DNA of 64,000 nt from Actinopolyspora lacussalsi (GCA_030803735.1 JAURUC010000001.1:2745501-2809500); one strand, 5' to 3'; positions 38,448 through 49,327 are shown, numbered from the stretch's first letter. Notes: generated from the sequence alone by a model not told the origin. Numbers and translations: made by a program.

Positions 38448-39020
38448 TCAGACCACCTCCTCCGCGGACAGCGTCTTTCGCAGCCGGGCGAGCGCACGGT
38501 GCTGCGCCACACGCACCGCTCCCGGCGTCGAACCGACCGCTTCGGCGGTTTCCTCCGCGGACAACCCGACGACCACCCGAAGCAGCAGGATCTCCCGCTG
38601 CTTGGCGGGCAGCACGCGCAGCAACTGCGCCATCCTGCCCGAAAGCTCACCCTGTATGGCCCGCTGCTCGGGTCCGGCCTGGTCTTCCGGTGTTTCCGGA
38701 GGATCCGCGACCGGTTCGGACCGATTGCGAGCCGATGCACGGTGCGCATCGGCCACCTTGTGCGCGGCGATGCCGTACACGAACGCCAGGAAAGGCCGTC
38801 CCTGGTCCCGGTAAGTGGGTAACGCTGTCAGCACAGCGAGACACACCTCCTGGGCGACATCGTCCGCCGAAGCGAACGTACGTTCGTTTCGGCCAACCCT
38901 GGCGCGGCAGTACCGCACCACCAAAGGACGGATTTCGGCCAGTAAGCGCTCGATCGACTGGCGGTCGCCGTCGATGGAGGCGCTGACAAGAGCGTCCAGC
39001 CCGTCCCCCACGTTGCTCAT
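38448..39020 (-). CDS. sigD: RNA polymerase ECF sigma factor SigD
   Basis: 190 residues; start ATG 39020. Region 2: LLAEIRPLVVRYCRARVG...TFASADDVAQEVCLAVLTALPTYRDQGRPFLAFVYGIAAHKVAD; region 4: LLRVLPAKQREILLLRVVVGLSAEETAEAVGSTPGAVRVAQHRALARLRKTL. Orthologue of M. tuberculosis SigD (Rv3414c), controlled by the co-encoded RsdA. It directs RNA polymerase to a dedicated regulon. Confidence 0.96.
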   Translation of the reverse strand: MSNVGDGLDALVSASIDGDRQSIERLLAEIRPLVVRYCRARVGRNERTFASADDVAQEVCLAVLTALPTYRDQGRPFLAFVYGIAAHKVADAHRASARNRSEPVADPPETPEDQAGPEQRAIQGELSGRMAQLLRVLPAKQREILLLRVVVGLSAEETAEAVGSTPGAVRVAQHRALARLRKTLSAEEVV

Positions 39021-39740
39021 CGCAGACGCCAGCCTCGGTGTTACGCGTTGACTTGAATCGAAGTTGCCCGGATACGCGCCAAGCGCGCTGATCCCGTGGT
39101 CACACTACCGTTTCGGTGTAGCGCTCCGTACACCGAGTGGACCGGGTGAGCAGCGAGTCACGACGGCGAGGTGAACCCGGCGAACCGAGTCCGACATGGG
39201 AACGCCCCGGCACCACGAGAGCAACATCGAACAGTTTCTCCTGGTCAACTGGCATACCACCACGGAGGAACCGTAGGGATGAAACCGGGAACAGCACTGT
39301 GGAACACCCCAGCGGGACGCTTCGTCGTGAAACGTCCCGGACAAGTCACACCCCGGACAGGAGACCGTGATATCGGACACGGCTACCGCGACTGACACAA
39401 CGGTGGACTCCGGATGCCGCGCACCGGCGTAGGAGTGCCCGGGAACGGGCGACGAGACATCGCTCGCCGACCACGGCGGCCGAGGCGGTTCGCATCACCG
39501 CCTCAGTCGACCACGACCGGCAACCCGGCCGGACTCCGCCGCACCCGAACGAACCCCTCCGACGTGACCGCACGACCGTCTCGGGGGCCGGCTCGGCGAG
39601 TTCGGGCACCCGCCGGGACGGGTGGACGAGAACCGCGCCGAACGGAGCCGAACGGACCTGTAACGAGCACGGTTCACCGACGGAACACCGGAATCACCGG
39701 GAGGCGGTCGAACGCTCGGAAGTACCGATCGGACGCCGTT
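39021..39740. other. 720-bp region between bldM and sigD
   Basis: Upstream of sigD and downstream of bldM (both minus). Small frames exist, such as minus 39346-39609, but they are Arg/Ser/Cys-rich with no ribosome-binding site. No strong hairpin found; probably the sigD leader and promoter region. Confidence 0.45.
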
Positions 39741-40337
39741 TCAAGCGACGAGGCCGCGTCGAAAACCGTGGGCGACCGCCTGCGCCCTGTCCCGGACTCC
39801 GAGCTTGCGGAACAGGCGCCGCGCGTGGGTCTTGACCGTGTCCTCGGAGAGGTAGAGTTCACGGCCGATCTGACCGTTGCTCTTGCCCTGCGCCATGCCA
39901 CGCAGCACTTGCAGTTCGCGATCGGTGAGCTGCACACCCGGATCGGACGGTTGCCGAGGGGCGGGAACCGAAGTACTCGCCAGGGTGTGCGCCAACGCGG
40001 CCACGAGTTCCGGCCTGGAGGCATCCCAACGGAGGTAACCACGCGCGCCACCCGCGATGGCGGCCGCGATACTTCCGGCGTCGTCCGGTGCGCCGAAGAC
40101 GATCACGTTGGCCTGCGGATGCGCGGAGACCAACCTGCGAGTGGCCTCAACACCGTTGGGCACCGCACGCTGGGTACCCACCAGAACAACGTCGACCGCC
40201 TGTCGGGCGAATCGGGAGAGCAGCTCGTCACCGTGTGCTACACAGTCGATTCGGCTCACACCCGGTACAGCCGACATCACACGGGTGAGCCCCTCCCGGA
40301 CGCTCCGCCGGTCATCACAAATCAAGACCGTCGTCAC
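39741..40337 (-). CDS. bldM: BldM-type orphan response regulator with degenerate receiver
   Basis: 198 residues from GTG 40337 (GGAAGGGAG upstream). N-terminal receiver-like domain, C-terminal LuxR helix-turn-helix (~130-198: LTDRELQVLRGMAQGKSNGQIGRELYL, EDTVKTHARRLFRKLGVRDRAQAVAHGFRRGLV), closely following Streptomyces BldM. The acidic pair is kept (LICDD), but the phospho-acceptor position is Gly54 (VVLVGTQ instead of ..MDVR) and the Lys site reads YLRWD, so it cannot be phosphorylated conventionally. Streptomyces BldM controls aerial development, as a homodimer or with WhiI. Neighbours (sigD, whiB) match the Streptomyces bldM locus. Confidence 0.9.
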   Translation of the reverse strand: MTTVLICDDRRSVREGLTRVMSAVPGVSRIDCVAHGDELLSRFARQAVDVVLVGTQRAVPNGVEATRRLVSAHPQANVIVFGAPDDAGSIAAAIAGGARGYLRWDASRPELVAALAHTLASTSVPAPRQPSDPGVQLTDRELQVLRGMAQGKSNGQIGRELYLSEDTVKTHARRLFRKLGVRDRAQAVAHGFRRGLVA

Positions 40338-40628
40338 GGGAACTCCCTTCCTACAGGCGAGTGAACGTTCCACCTCCTTCATCGGAAACATTCGGACAGA
40401 GCTTGACCCGCGCGTCGCGCCGATCAACCACTTTCGAGTGATAAACACGCCGGGCACGTCTCACCGGAACGGAGCATTCAAACCGTAAGAGTTTCACCCA
40501 TTCCGGGGTATATTCCGCGACGCGCCCACTACCTGCGATATTCACTCGAACGTACTCAACAGAAAGTCCCATTTGGACGGTCGGGTCCACCTGGTCGCGA
40601 CACGAGGATCATTACGTGATCTATATCA

Positions 40629-41897
40629 CTATTGACTCTCCCCGAAATCCCGCACCAGTTCGTCGAGCCGTCGCAACGCCCCTTCCCAGGAACCCAGGTG
40701 CTCCACCTGTTCGGGCAACGCCTCGGGCGACCAACCGCCACCCGCCACGAAGACGCGAACCCGCTGGCGCGGTTTGGGCAACCCCGTGACCAGCCGGGGA
40801 TCGGCGAAAGCCGAGTACTCGGACCAGACGAGCACCGCGGCGGGCGCCGTCCGCCGAATAGCGGACTCCAGCCCCTCCCTGGGCAGCGCGGCGGCGAACA
40901 GCCGGTGTCCGATGCCCGCACTGGCCAACGCGGCCGCGAGCGCCAACAGTTCCACGGACTGCTGCTCACCGACCGCCGGCGCGAGCAACACCGGACGCGG
41001 AGTGTGCGGCTCGGGGGCATCGGCGATCACCGACCGCAACGCGGTTACCGCCGAGTCCTCCAGCAGCTTCGGCATCTCCGAACCACTGCCGGTGCGCTCA
41101 CGCAGTTCGGAGAGAGCACTCAGCACCGGCCACAGCACCTCGCACAGCGTCGCTCGGACCCCGTCCCGCTCCGCGCTGCGGCGCAGGATGCGCTGCGCGG
41201 CGAACGCGTCCAGCGCCAGCACGGCCCGACCGAGCCCACGGGCGTTCGGGCTCGCCCCGCCGAGCCGCAGCCCCCGCCCACCGGTGTTGGCCGTGTCGAT
41301 CCGCTCGGCGTTCGAGGTCCCGTCGTCGCCGAGCACACCGCTCAGCAGCACAGAGCCGTCCTCGTTCACCTCGGCCACGGCACGTGACTCGGACTCCGGC
41401 CTCGAGTCGTCACGGGAGGAATCGGCCACCGGGGACCGGGCCTCACCGCCGGCGCCCATCGCCGCCGTGGCACCACCGTGCCGGACGGCGGACGCGTGCG
41501 CGTAGCGGGCCGCCTCCGCGGGGGAAGCCCCCCGGAGCAGGGCGTGCTGCATCAACTCCAGCCGAGCGATGTCCTCCGGCCCGTAACGGCGGTGCCGTCC
41601 GGAGGAGTGCTCGGTGGGTCCGAGCCCGTACCGACGGTCCCAGGTACGCAACGTAGCGGGAGCGATTCCCAGCCTGCGCGCGACGGCCGCGACCGACAGC
41701 TTCGGGGTGACGGGAACATCGGGCGTCTCCCCCTCGTCGGACTCGCACTCGTCACCCGCTGAGCCGTTCGTGGTGGCGGACAGAGCTCCACATCCGGCCG
41801 ATTCGGCGTTCACAGCCGACCACCTCGTCACCTCGACCACATCATCATCGGACATGTTCGTGGTAGCGCACGTGTCGAGGCAACCCGGCATGGTCAT
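40629..41897 (-). CDS. MerR-family regulator with B12-binding-like domain
   Basis: 422 residues from ATG 41897 (GGAG 10 nt upstream; ATG 41855 is possible). Acidic N-terminus of ~60 residues, MerR helix-turn-helix ~64-130 (KLSVAAVARRLGIAPATLRTWDRRYGLGP, HRRYGPEDIARLELM), a variable linker, helical domain ~225-305, and a C-terminal Rossmann-like domain (VLLAPAVGEQQSVELLALAAAL) as in cobalamin-sensing MerR proteins such as CarH/LitR. The His expected in that motif (GEQH) is Gln, so B12 binding is doubtful. Divergent from whiB. Confidence 0.88.
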   Translation of the reverse strand: MTMPGCLDTCATTNMSDDDVVEVTRWSAVNAESAGCGALSATTNGSAGDECESDEGETPDVPVTPKLSVAAVARRLGIAPATLRTWDRRYGLGPTEHSSGRHRRYGPEDIARLELMQHALLRGASPAEAARYAHASAVRHGGATAAMGAGGEARSPVADSSRDDSRPESESRAVAEVNEDGSVLLSGVLGDDGTSNAERIDTANTGGRGLRLGGASPNARGLGRAVLALDAFAAQRILRRSAERDGVRATLCEVLWPVLSALSELRERTGSGSEMPKLLEDSAVTALRSVIADAPEPHTPRPVLLAPAVGEQQSVELLALAAALASAGIGHRLFAAALPREGLESAIRRTAPAAVLVWSEYSAFADPRLVTGLPKPRQRVRVFVAGGGWSPEALPEQVEHLGSWEGALRRLDELVRDFGESQ

Positions 41898-41941
41898 CGC
41901 AATGTCACTCCAACGTGAACCACCTTTACCAGCCAAAAGGG

Positions 41942-41970
41942 TTGAACAAGCTTTGACTCGGTTTTACTGT
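41942..41970 (+). promoter_or_regulatory. Promoter of whiB
   Basis: TTGAAC (41942-41947), 17-bp spacer, TACTGT (41965-41970); start codon 71 nt downstream. Good match to the principal sigma consensus. Confidence 0.6.
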
Positions 41971-42040
41971 GATCCGTGCGAGGCTGCGGTAACACACCGT
42001 GGCAGGGAGGGGACCCACCGAATTGGAGGTGGTCGTCGCA

Positions 42041-42343
42041 ATGGCGGACACACGACGTCTTCCCGGGCCGAACGCCGATATCTGGGATTGGCAGATACAG
42101 GGCCTGTGCCGGGGGATGGACAGCGCGTACTTCTTTCACCCGGACGGAGAACGTGGCCCGGCCAGAGCCAGGCGGGAGGCCAAGGCCAAGGAAGTGTGCC
42201 ATCGCTGTCCGGTTCTGGAGCAGTGCCGGAAACACGCACTGACCGTGCAGGAGCCCTACGGCATCTGGGGCGGGCTCTCGGAGTCGGAGCGTGAGGTAAT
42301 GATCAAGAACAGTCGAAAGACGGACGAACCGCTGGCGGTGTGA
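42041..42343 (+). CDS. WhiB-family Fe-S regulator, WhiD/WhiB3 type
   Basis: 100 residues from ATG 42041 (TTGGAGGTGGTC upstream). Four conserved Cys: one in IQGLCRGMD and three in CHRCPVLEQC, ligands of the 4Fe-4S cluster; then GIWGGLSESERE, the beta-turn motif, and a basic C-terminus. These redox- and nitric-oxide-sensitive proteins bind region 4 of the principal sigma factor. The position between bldM and groEL1 matches whiD of Streptomyces and whiB3 (Rv3416) of M. tuberculosis. Confidence 0.95.
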   Translation: MADTRRLPGPNADIWDWQIQGLCRGMDSAYFFHPDGERGPARARREAKAKEVCHRCPVLEQCRKHALTVQEPYGIWGGLSESEREVMIKNSRKTDEPLAV

Positions 42344-42830
42344 CGCACCGGCAGGGGGAGCGCCCGGAAAGCGGTACACCGGGAAACGATTCGAACGAAC
42401 CGACAGGTCCCGGGAGGAGCGGGGAAGGACATCACGAGACCGGCCGGGCACCCGGCTCCGAGGGCCAGGAGTGACCGACCTCGGAAACCACGACAGAACT
42501 CGCTCGTGCGGACGGGTATCCGGGCACCACGTGGATCGGCAGCCCCGAGGCGTTGGACAACCCCGAGGTGTTGGGCGACCCCGAGCTGCCGGGCTGCCCC
42601 GAACGGCGAGGTGGACCGGTCGTATCGCACGGCGACCGCACACCGATGTGGTACTCGGCCGACGAACCGGGTACGGAGCGGGGCTCCGGTTCGCACGGGA
42701 CCGGAACCGGAGCACAGCGGCATCGGCTCGTCCGAGGCCGTCGAGCCCGTGTCGCGGTGAGTGGGGAGACCGCCGACGTGTCGGAGTCAACGGGGGGAGC
42801 ACGGCGACGGCTCGCGGGGCCGCGACACGA
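42344..42830. other. 487-bp region after whiB with a coding-like stretch
   Basis: The plus frame running through 42475-42690 has coding-like codon use and hexapeptide-encoding 18-nt repeats at 42543-42602 (ccccgag units: PEALDN, PEVLGD, PELPGC). It has no credible start or ribosome-binding site, and the frame runs on through the terminator at 42831. Possibly a gene remnant; not called as a CDS. Confidence 0.3.
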
Positions 42831-42864
42831 AATCGGGGCGGCACCGTCCGGTGCCGCCCCGATT
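42831..42864. terminator. Terminator between whiB and groEL1
   Basis: AATCGGGGCGGCACCG / CGGTGCCGCCCCGATT, a 16-bp perfect stem with a 2-nt loop. A second hairpin, GGCCTCACC / GGTGAGGCC (42876-42897), lies closer to the groEL stop. Convergent genes. Confidence 0.9.
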
Positions 42865-42910
42865 CCAACGGCGGTGGCCTCACCCACCGGTGAGGCCGTG
42901 CCGGTGAGCG

Positions 42911-44521
<1,611 letters not shown>

Positions 44522-44646
44522 TCAACAGCCCTTCAGCGTGCGTGCCGGGATGTCTTTGTTCGCCGAACGGGCGCGCAGTCGTGTACGAGCGCGCGGCCGT
44601 TCCCGCGGCCGCCTGCCTGCGTCCGGCGAGACAGCGCTCGCAGGCG

Positions 44647-44687
44647 AACCGCCCCGGAAGCCCGCGTAGGGGACCGCCGGGGCGGTT
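44647..44687 (-). terminator. Hairpin between groES and groEL1 (attenuator or processing site)
   Basis: AACCGCCCCGG / CCGGGGCGGTT, an 11-bp stem with a 19-nt loop; a smaller GGGGAC-N6-GTCCCC hairpin is at 44698-44715. They follow groES on the minus strand without a T-tract and could set groES:groEL stoichiometry. Confidence 0.5.
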
Positions 44688-44758
44688 TATCGCCCACGGG
44701 GACGTTCTTGTCCCCAGTCGGTTGACGAGATTCACTCGCCAGCGGGACGAGCCAGTCG

Positions 44759-45049
44759 TCAGTTGACGACGGCCAGCACGTCGCGGGCGGAGAGCACCAG
44801 GTACTCCTCGCCGTTGTACTTGACCTCGGTTCCGCCGTACTTGGAGTAGATGACGACGTCGCCTTCGTTGACGTCGAGCGGGATGCGGTTGCCCTTGTCG
44901 TCCACACGACCGGGACCGACAGCGAGGACCTTGCCCTCCTGCGGCTTTTCCTTGGCCGTGTCCGGGATCACGATGCCGGACGCCGTCGTCGTCTCGGCCT
45001 CACTTGCCTGGACAACAAGCTTGTCCTCAAGCGGCTTGATGCTCGCCAC
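44759..45049 (-). CDS. groES: Co-chaperonin GroES
   Basis: 96 residues from GTG 45049 (GGAGG upstream); a longer in-frame start would cross the CIRCE operator. Full Cpn10: [16 protein letters not shown], mobile loop [36 protein letters not shown] end. It caps GroEL in the folding cycle. First gene of the groES-groEL1 unit, under HrcA/CIRCE control. Confidence 0.98.
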   Translation of the reverse strand: MASIKPLEDKLVVQASEAETTTASGIVIPDTAKEKPQEGKVLAVGPGRVDDKGNRIPLDVNEGDVVIYSKYGGTEVKYNGEEYLVLSARDVLAVVN

Positions 45050-45153
45050 GGTGTGACCTCCGCCTTCTGGGGTCTTCGAAGCGTTGGCTGGATTCCTGAC
45101 GGCTCCGTGACTCCCCGCCGTCGCGGGTGCCGGGGCGCTCCGGCGCCGTTCGT

Positions 45154-45180
45154 CTAGCACTCTACCGGGACGAGTGCCAA
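45154..45180 (-). promoter_or_regulatory. CIRCE operator (HrcA site) of groES-groEL1
   Basis: CTAGCACTC-N9-GAGTGCCAA, differing at two outer positions from the CIRCE consensus TTAGCACTC-N9-GAGTGCTAA. It is 105 bp upstream of the groES start. HrcA represses here and is released by heat. Confidence 0.9.
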
Positions 45181-45365
45181 CCTTCAACACGGCCCTGCCG
45201 AAAACCCCGCACCCCCGCTCGACGCCCCCCGAACGAGCATCTCACCCGGATACCGGTCGACATCGACTCACGCGCCGTTCAGGCTTTGCTGTCGAAATAT
45301 ACGAATAAAGCTCATTTTTGTGCGGCACGCTCTCCCGGCACGAATCCGTTCGACGAGAGGACCAC

Positions 45366-46943
45366 ATGAACTCACCGGCCGGACCCCCGAACTGGAATCG
45401 GCGGAAACTGCTGCTCGCGTCGGCCACCGCGGCCACGACGCTGGGGCTGGGAAGCGGCGCGGCAACGGCCCGCACGAGCGCCGCCCGGAACCGCGGCGAC
45501 CCCTTCACCCTCGGCATCGCCTCCGGGGACCCCGACCCGCAGGGCTTCGTACTGTGGACCCGACTCGCCTACGACCCCCTCGCCGACGACGGACGCGGCG
45601 GGATGCCCGACCGGACGATCGATGTGGACTGGGAGCTCGCCGAGGACGAACGATTTCACCGCATCGTGCGACGCGGTACCGCGCGTGCCATGCCGGAGTG
45701 GGGGCACTCGGTCCACGTTGAACTCGACGGACTGCGCCCGGGGCGGGAGTACTTCTACCGGTTCCGCACCGGCGGGCACCTGACTCCCACCGGCCGCACC
45801 CGCACCACACCGGCCGCCGGCTCGCTGAGCCGACCGCTGACCGTGTGCACCGCCTCCTGCGCCGCTTGGGAACACGGCTACTTCACCGCCTACCGCAGGA
45901 TCGCCGAGGACGAACCGGACCTGGTGCTGCACCTGGGCGACTACATCTACGAACTGGGACACCTGCAGTATCCGCTGCTTTCCGGAATAGCCCGCTCGGT
46001 CACCGGATTCCAGGCCGACAACCTGGCCGAGTACCGCAGGCGCTACGCGGAGTACAAGACCGATCCGGACCTGCGACTGGCGCACCGGACGGCGCCGTGG
46101 GTGGTGGTCTGGGACGACCACGAACTGGACAACAACTGGGCGGGCGACGACCCGGAACTGCCCCAACCGGATTTCGAGCGACGTCGGGCCGAGTCCTTCC
46201 GGGCCTACTACGAGAACATGCCGCTGCGCGCGAGCAACCGCCCCCAGGGCACGGACATGCGACTCTACCGGCGCATCCGGTGGGGCGGCCTGGCCAACTT
46301 CCACATGCTCGACACCAGGCAGTACCGCGACGACCAGGCGTGCGGCGGACTGGTCGGACCCTGCGGCACCGAGTCCGACCCGGAACGCAGCATCACCGGT
46401 GAGCGGCAGGAGAGGTGGCTGCTCGACGGACTGCGCCACTCCCGAGCCAGGTGGGACCTGCTGGGACAGCAGGTGATGTTCGCCCACCACGACACGCTGG
46501 ACGGCCCGCTGACCATGACCAACATGGACAGCTGGGACGGCTACACCGCCTCACGCCGCCGGATCACCGAGGGCTGGCTGGCGGCAGGCGTACGCAATCC
46601 GGTGGTGCTGACCGGCGACATCCACGAGCACTACGCGGCCGACCTGAAACGCGACTACTCGGATCCCGATTCGCCGGTGGTCGGTTCGGAACTGGTCACC
46701 ACCTCGGTCGCCTCGGGCGGCGACGCCGAGGACGACGAGTTCACCGATGATCCGGACAACCCGCACATCCGGTTCCACAGCGGGATGCGCGGCTACCTGC
46801 GTACCAGGATCGACGCCGAACGGCTGCGGGCGGACTTCCGGGTGCTGCCCTACGTCTCGCGGCGCGGCGCCGATGCCTCGACCAAGGCGTCCTTCGAGAT
46901 AACCGACGGTGTGGCAGGACCGCGCGAGATCACACCGAGTTGA
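45366..46943 (+). CDS. phoD: PhoD-family alkaline phosphatase/phosphodiesterase, Tat-exported
   Basis: 525 residues from ATG 45366 (GAGAGG upstream). Twin-arginine signal NRRKLLLASATAATT ending ATART. The N-terminal PhoD_N domain (GDPFTLGIASGDPDPQGFVLWTRL) precedes the metallophosphatase domain: TASCAAW, LHLGDYIYELG, VVVWDDHELDNNW, LTGDIHEHYAAD. The Cys, Asp and His ligands are those of the Ca/Fe-type PhoD active site. Hydrolyses phosphate mono- and diesters outside the cell for phosphate scavenging. Paralogue of the gene at 47643; separate promoter regions. Confidence 0.95.
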   Translation: MNSPAGPPNWNRRKLLLASATAATTLGLGSGAATARTSAARNRGDPFTLGIASGDPDPQGFVLWTRLAYDPLADDGRGGMPDRTIDVDWELAEDERFHRIVRRGTARAMPEWGHSVHVELDGLRPGREYFYRFRTGGHLTPTGRTRTTPAAGSLSRPLTVCTASCAAWEHGYFTAYRRIAEDEPDLVLHLGDYIYELGHLQYPLLSGIARSVTGFQADNLAEYRRRYAEYKTDPDLRLAHRTAPWVVVWDDHELDNNWAGDDPELPQPDFERRRAESFRAYYENMPLRASNRPQGTDMRLYRRIRWGGLANFHMLDTRQYRDDQACGGLVGPCGTESDPERSITGERQERWLLDGLRHSRARWDLLGQQVMFAHHDTLDGPLTMTNMDSWDGYTASRRRITEGWLAAGVRNPVVLTGDIHEHYAADLKRDYSDPDSPVVGSELVTTSVASGGDAEDDEFTDDPDNPHIRFHSGMRGYLRTRIDAERLRADFRVLPYVSRRGADASTKASFEITDGVAGPREITPS

Positions 46944-47642
46944 GCGAAATCCGCTGTCGGGGTGGCGCCGCACGGAGCGTCGCTCGATCGACTGTACACA
47001 TAGTAGGCATCCGGTCACCCGCCCGGCGGTTGCGAGGTACGAAGTGGATCCCGGTCAACCAGATCGACATGAGAGAGATGCCATCGAAGGGGTGGGTGCG
47101 TACACCGTGATCGACTGTGTGCTCTAGGTTGCCGGGTATGCCAGCACCGAGCAGGCCGACGAACCAACCCTGGAAACGTCGTCCCCGCCCGTCCCGGCCC
47201 CCCGGACCACTCGCCCCACCCCGACGCCCCACGAACCGACGTAACTGAAGCGATCTCCCCGGCCGCTCCGCGACCGGGCGACACTTCGACGATTCCCACC
47301 GAAGAGCACGGACGACAGTTCCCCGAAAAAGCTTTCTCGAAAGATTTCCACGCTCCACAGCTTCCACGCTCCACAGCGGAGTTCCGGAGCGAAAACTCCG
47401 CGCCCGACGCCCCCGGCCCCCGACGGCGAGCTCCACGCCCGGCCGACCGGATTCCCCGTTCCACCCCGAGCGGTCACAGCGCCCCCATCCGACGGAAACC
47501 CGGCTGAAGCGCGAAAACCGGAGTGTAGGTATCTCGTGACCGAGAGTTCACCCGATTCCAACCGAACGCGGGTGGCTCGGACGACGATCACGGGCGATGG
47601 TGGTTCCCGGATAGTCCTCGAACAACTGTCTGGAGGAGCGGG
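46944..47642. other. 699-bp region between the two phoD genes
   Basis: Contains a perfect 16-nt tandem duplication TTCCACGCTCCACAGC (47346-47361, 47362-47377) and possible PHO-box repeats at 47535-47567. No ORF with a ribosome-binding site; possibly the relic of the duplication that gave the two phoD copies. Confidence 0.5.
47535..47567 (+). promoter_or_regulatory. Candidate PHO box of the second phoD
   Basis: Three 11-nt direct-repeat-like units: CGTGACCGAGA, GTTCACCCGAT, TCCAACCGAAC. The middle one is close to the PhoP half-site GTTCACC known in Streptomyces. 76 nt before the start codon. Confidence 0.35.
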
Positions 47643-49235
47643 ATGTCCGACTCCACTACGTCCGGCCCCGACAACTCGGTGGGCCGCCGTTCGGTACTGC
47701 TGGGAGGGGCAGCCGCGGTCGGCGGTGCCGCGCTGACGAGCACGATCGCGGGATCCGCCTACGCCGACGTCCGGGGTCTGCCCGGTGCCGGTGTCGGCAG
47801 GCTGCGCGACCCCTTCAGCCTCGGAGTGGCTTCCGGGGATCCACTGCCGACCGGTGTCGTGCTGTGGACCCGGCTGGCTCCGGAGCCGACCGCGGCGGAC
47901 GGCAAGGGCGGGATGCCGAACCGTCCCTACCCCGTGCGGTGGGAGATCTCCGAGGACGAGCGGTTCGCTCGACCGGTGCGCCGCGGCTGGGAATGGGCCA
48001 GGCCGGAGGAGGCGCACAGCGTCCACGTGGAGGTCGACGGGCTGCGTCCCGGTACCGAGTACTTCTACCGCTTCCGGGTGGGCAACGACGTCTCACCGGC
48101 CGGGCGTACTCGCACCGCACCCCCACCGGGGCACATGGGCGACCTGACGCTGTGCTTCGCGTCCTGTTCGCACTTCGGTGACGGCTACTTCACCGCCTAC
48201 CGGAGGATGGCCGAGGACGAGCCGGGATTGATCCTGCACCTGGGCGACTACCAGTACGAGTACCCCGCTTCGGATCACGACGTGCGGAAGGTGCTCGGCC
48301 CGGAGACCCGCACGCTGGCCAACTACCGGCAGCGGCACGCGCAGTACAAGACCGACGAGGATCTGCAACTGGCCCACTCGGTGGCACCCTGGCTGGTGGT
48401 CTGGGACGACCACGAGACCGAGAACAACTGGGCCGACGAGGTGCCGGAACAACCGGACCCCGATTTCCTCGATCGGCGCGCGGCGGCGTTCCGGGCCTAC
48501 TACGAGAACATGCCGCTGCGGCGGAGCTCCCGGCCGAGGGGGATCGACATGCGGCTCTACCGGCGCATCCGGTGGGGCGGGCTCGCCAACTTCCACATGC
48601 TCGACACCAGGCAGTACCGTGACGACCAGGCCTGTGGTGACGGGTACGGCATCAGTTGCGAAGACCGCTTCGACCCGAACCGGAGCATCACCGGCGAGCA
48701 GCAGGAACGCTGGATCATGAACGGTTTCCGGAACACCCGTGCGCGCTGGGACGTGCTGGGACAACAGGTGTTCTTCTCCAAGTTGGACCTCGACAGCGGG
48801 CCCGGCGAGGGATACAACATGGACGCCTGGGACGGCTACGTCGCCAATCGGGACCGGATCGCGCACGGGATGGCCAACAGCAACGTGCGCAACGGTGTGG
48901 TGTTCACCGGTGACGTGCACCGGCACTGGGCCGCCGAGATCCGTGACTCGCACGACCACCCGGACTCGCCGCCCGCGGGCACCGAGTTCATCACCACCTC
49001 GGTCACCAGCGGCGGTGACGGCAGCGAGGACGCCCAGCGGGGCGTGCTCGACGACAACCCGCACGTGAAGTTCTACAAGGACCGGCGTGGCTACGTCCGC
49101 ACCAGGTTCAGCGCGGACGAGCTGCGGGTGGACTACCGCACGCTGGACTACGTCACCGAACCCGGGGCGCCCGCGCGGACCGCGGCCACCTTCGTGGTCG
49201 ACGACGGGGAGCCGAAGTTGCACCAGCGGAATTGA
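47643..49235 (+). CDS. phoD: PhoD-family alkaline phosphatase/phosphodiesterase, second copy, Tat-exported
   Basis: 530 residues; ATG 47643 with TGGAGGAGCGGG upstream. Twin-arginine signal GRRSVLLGGAAAVGG ending SAYADV. Same domains as the first copy: DPFSLGVASGDPLPTGVVLWTRL, FASCSHFGDG, LHLGDYQYEYP, VVWDDHETENNW, FTGDVHRHWAAE. The segments AAFRAYYENMPLR and MRLYRRIRWGG are nearly identical in both, so the duplication is clear though not recent. Extracellular phosphate release. Convergent with tsaD. Confidence 0.95.
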   Translation: MSDSTTSGPDNSVGRRSVLLGGAAAVGGAALTSTIAGSAYADVRGLPGAGVGRLRDPFSLGVASGDPLPTGVVLWTRLAPEPTAADGKGGMPNRPYPVRWEISEDERFARPVRRGWEWARPEEAHSVHVEVDGLRPGTEYFYRFRVGNDVSPAGRTRTAPPPGHMGDLTLCFASCSHFGDGYFTAYRRMAEDEPGLILHLGDYQYEYPASDHDVRKVLGPETRTLANYRQRHAQYKTDEDLQLAHSVAPWLVVWDDHETENNWADEVPEQPDPDFLDRRAAAFRAYYENMPLRRSSRPRGIDMRLYRRIRWGGLANFHMLDTRQYRDDQACGDGYGISCEDRFDPNRSITGEQQERWIMNGFRNTRARWDVLGQQVFFSKLDLDSGPGEGYNMDAWDGYVANRDRIAHGMANSNVRNGVVFTGDVHRHWAAEIRDSHDHPDSPPAGTEFITTSVTSGGDGSEDAQRGVLDDNPHVKFYKDRRGYVRTRFSADELRVDYRTLDYVTEPGAPARTAATFVVDDGEPKLHQRN

Positions 49236-49286
49236 TTCCGCGACCGCGTGCTCGCGGTCCGGTGCGGACTCCTGGTCCGTGAGCGC

Positions 49287-49327
49287 GGTTGGGACGTGTG
49301 CTCCACGACGGGAGCCGCGTCCCAACC
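49287..49327. terminator. Terminator between phoD and tsaD
   Basis: GGTTGGGACG / CGTCCCAACC, a 10-bp stem, with GCTCC/GGAGC nested inside. A smaller GACCGCG/CGCGGTC hairpin is at 49242-49259. Gap between convergent genes. Confidence 0.8.

Noticed and set aside
39346..39609. 87-residue ORF between bldM and sigD
   Set aside because: Arg/Ser/Cys-rich, no ribosome-binding site, no recognisable family.
42471..42893. 140-residue plus-strand ORF after whiB
   Set aside because: Arg-rich and runs through the 16-bp-stem terminator at 42831-42864; another frame in the same stretch looks more coding-like but has no start.
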